A DNA stretch of 64,000 nucleotides from DASPWW01 sp963756745 (GTDB taxonomy: Bacteria; Actinomycetota; Thermoleophilia; Solirubrobacterales; 70-9): contig CAVWOU010000012.1 in NCBI GenBank assembly GCA_963756745.1, positions 124,001 through 188,000 on the forward strand. Reading direction: 5' to 3'. The position numbers and the translations under genes are program-made. The notes beneath the pieces were generated by a model. That model did no database searches and was not told the DNA's origin. It saw nothing but the letters and a program-made list of their open reading frames with translations. Shown here piece by piece: positions 63,157 to 64,000 of this stretch. How positions within the stretch are numbered: the first letter of the stretch is position 1; each line of letters opens with the position of its first letter.

Positions 63157-64000
63157 ATGCCCTTTTCTAATCCAAAGCAGCGCAGCCCGGATTCGGGGTC
63201 GCGCACGCTGCGGGCCCTGCTGGGCCCGCGGCGGGCCTGGTTCCTGTTGGCCGGCCTGCTCTGTGTTCTGCTCGCTCCCGCCACCGCGACTGCAGCGGAC
63301 CGGCTCTACTGGGCCGACAAGGACAGCGACGCGATCCAGTTCGCCGAGCTGGCCGACTTCGAGAACACCGTCACCGACTTGGCGGGCACCGAGGGCACCG
63401 GAACGCAGTGCGGGGTCGCCTTCGACTTGGCGGCGGGCAAGATCTACTGGGCCAACGATGACAACCCGACCGGGACGATCAGGCGCGCGAACCTCGATGG
63501 CTCAGACGCGGAGACCCTGCCGATCAACCCGCCCCTGCAGGCCCCGTGTGGGCTGGTCGTGGACCCCGAGGCGGGCAAGCTCTACTGGACGGATGTCAAC
63601 AGCGACACTCTCAGGGTTGCCGACCGCGACGGGTCCAACTCGCAGGTACTGGTTGGCCCGGCCGGCAACGACCACCCGGCGGGGCTCGCCCTGGAAAGGT
63701 CGAGGGCAAGATCTACTGGACCAACGAGGGAACACCGGGCGCGGGCGATGCAGGCGACAACGACGCGATCCGCGTCGCGGACCTGAACCCGGCGACGAAC
63801 GACGCCCAGGATCTGATTCCCGAGGGCAACCCCCACACCGGCGGGCCGCTGGGTCTTGCGATCGACCCGGTCGCCAACAAGATCTACTGGTCCAACTGTG
63901 CATCGGACACGCTCGAGGTCGCCGACCTCGATGATGGCGGCAACCCGCAGGAGATCGTGGACCTTCGGGAGCCTCCCGTCTCGGATTGCCCCGACGGCAT
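63157..64000 (+). CDS. Secreted YWTD-like beta-propeller protein, frameshifted and cut by the window end
   Basis: The protein has a signal peptide (hydrophobic core about residues 27-44, cleavage near ATATA-AD). Repeats of the low-density-lipoprotein-receptor YWTD type follow: RLYWADKDSDAIQ, KIYWANDDNPTGTIRRANLDG, KLYWTDVNSDTLRVADRDG. A missing base near 63698 shifts the frame, and the pattern resumes with GKIYWTNEGTPGAGDAG and NKIYWSNCASDTLEVADLDD up to the window edge. It is exported and probably binds proteins or sugars. The total number of blades is unknown because the gene continues beyond 64000. Confidence 0.8.

Overview
The window is a very GC-rich, densely coded bacterial chromosome segment. 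GTG and TTG starts are common and neighbouring genes often overlap by GTGA or ATGA. It has a complete 14-subunit complex I locus, a DrrAB-type ABC exporter, a sortase-anchored cupredoxin, a B12-dependent ribonucleotide reductase with NrdR, family-5 uracil-DNA glycosylases and an archaeal-looking topoisomerase I. Together these suggest a deep-branching actinobacterium, probably class Thermoleophilia (Solirubrobacterales/Gaiellales). That placement is inferred from gene content, because no rRNA gene is present. Many genes carry single-base indels, including genes that should be essential, so the sequence is probably a draft or metagenomic assembly with residual errors. Frame breaks are reported as seen.

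Layout. 1-8861: the end of an RTX-type protein, a DJ-1/PfpI protein, a DUF5519 protein, a minus-strand run (surface cupredoxin, double ThyX-like protein, nitrilase, VOC protein, AEC transporter), then two PLP enzymes with broken frames. 8891-25566: the minus-strand nuoA-to-nuoN locus, ending at a strong hairpin. It is split between nuoI and nuoJ by a SnoaL-like gene coupled to nuoI and by a plus-strand Baeyer-Villiger-type monooxygenase. 25664-34983: a membrane protein, DrrA/DrrB, flavin reductase, cytochrome c lipoprotein, serS, msrB, thioesterase, HAD hydrolase, VOC, ArsC-like, MlaF-like ATPase and methyltransferase genes. 35021-44166: a degenerate two-TM channel, nrdJ/nrdR, a hemolysin III protein with an amphipathic N-terminal repeat, VOC, carotenoid oxygenase, siroheme synthase, and an overlapping membrane-protein pair. 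44214-51742: topA, tmk, holB, a two-component system, a metallo-beta-lactamase-fold hydrolase and tRNA-Thr(CGT).

51761-62762 is a head-to-tail duplication of a ~5.5 kb unit. Each copy holds a GT2 glycosyltransferase, a DUF2304 protein, a second GT2 enzyme, a DUF318/ArsP-like permease behind a CsoR-type operator, a TMEM175-family channel, a family-5 UDG and a GNAT acetyltransferase. The copies differ by scattered substitutions. Copy 1 has frameshifts in two genes that are intact in copy 2, and copy 2 has lost the original start of the first glycosyltransferase. After a 394-bp stretch with no recognisable gene, a secreted YWTD-like beta-propeller protein runs off the end of the window.

The main coherent systems are complex I with its inserted oxygenase, deoxynucleotide supply (nrdR-nrdJ, ThyX-like, tmk) beside replication genes (topA, holB), and the duplicated envelope/transport/repair cassette. 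No CRISPR array, transposase, integrase or phage gene was seen.
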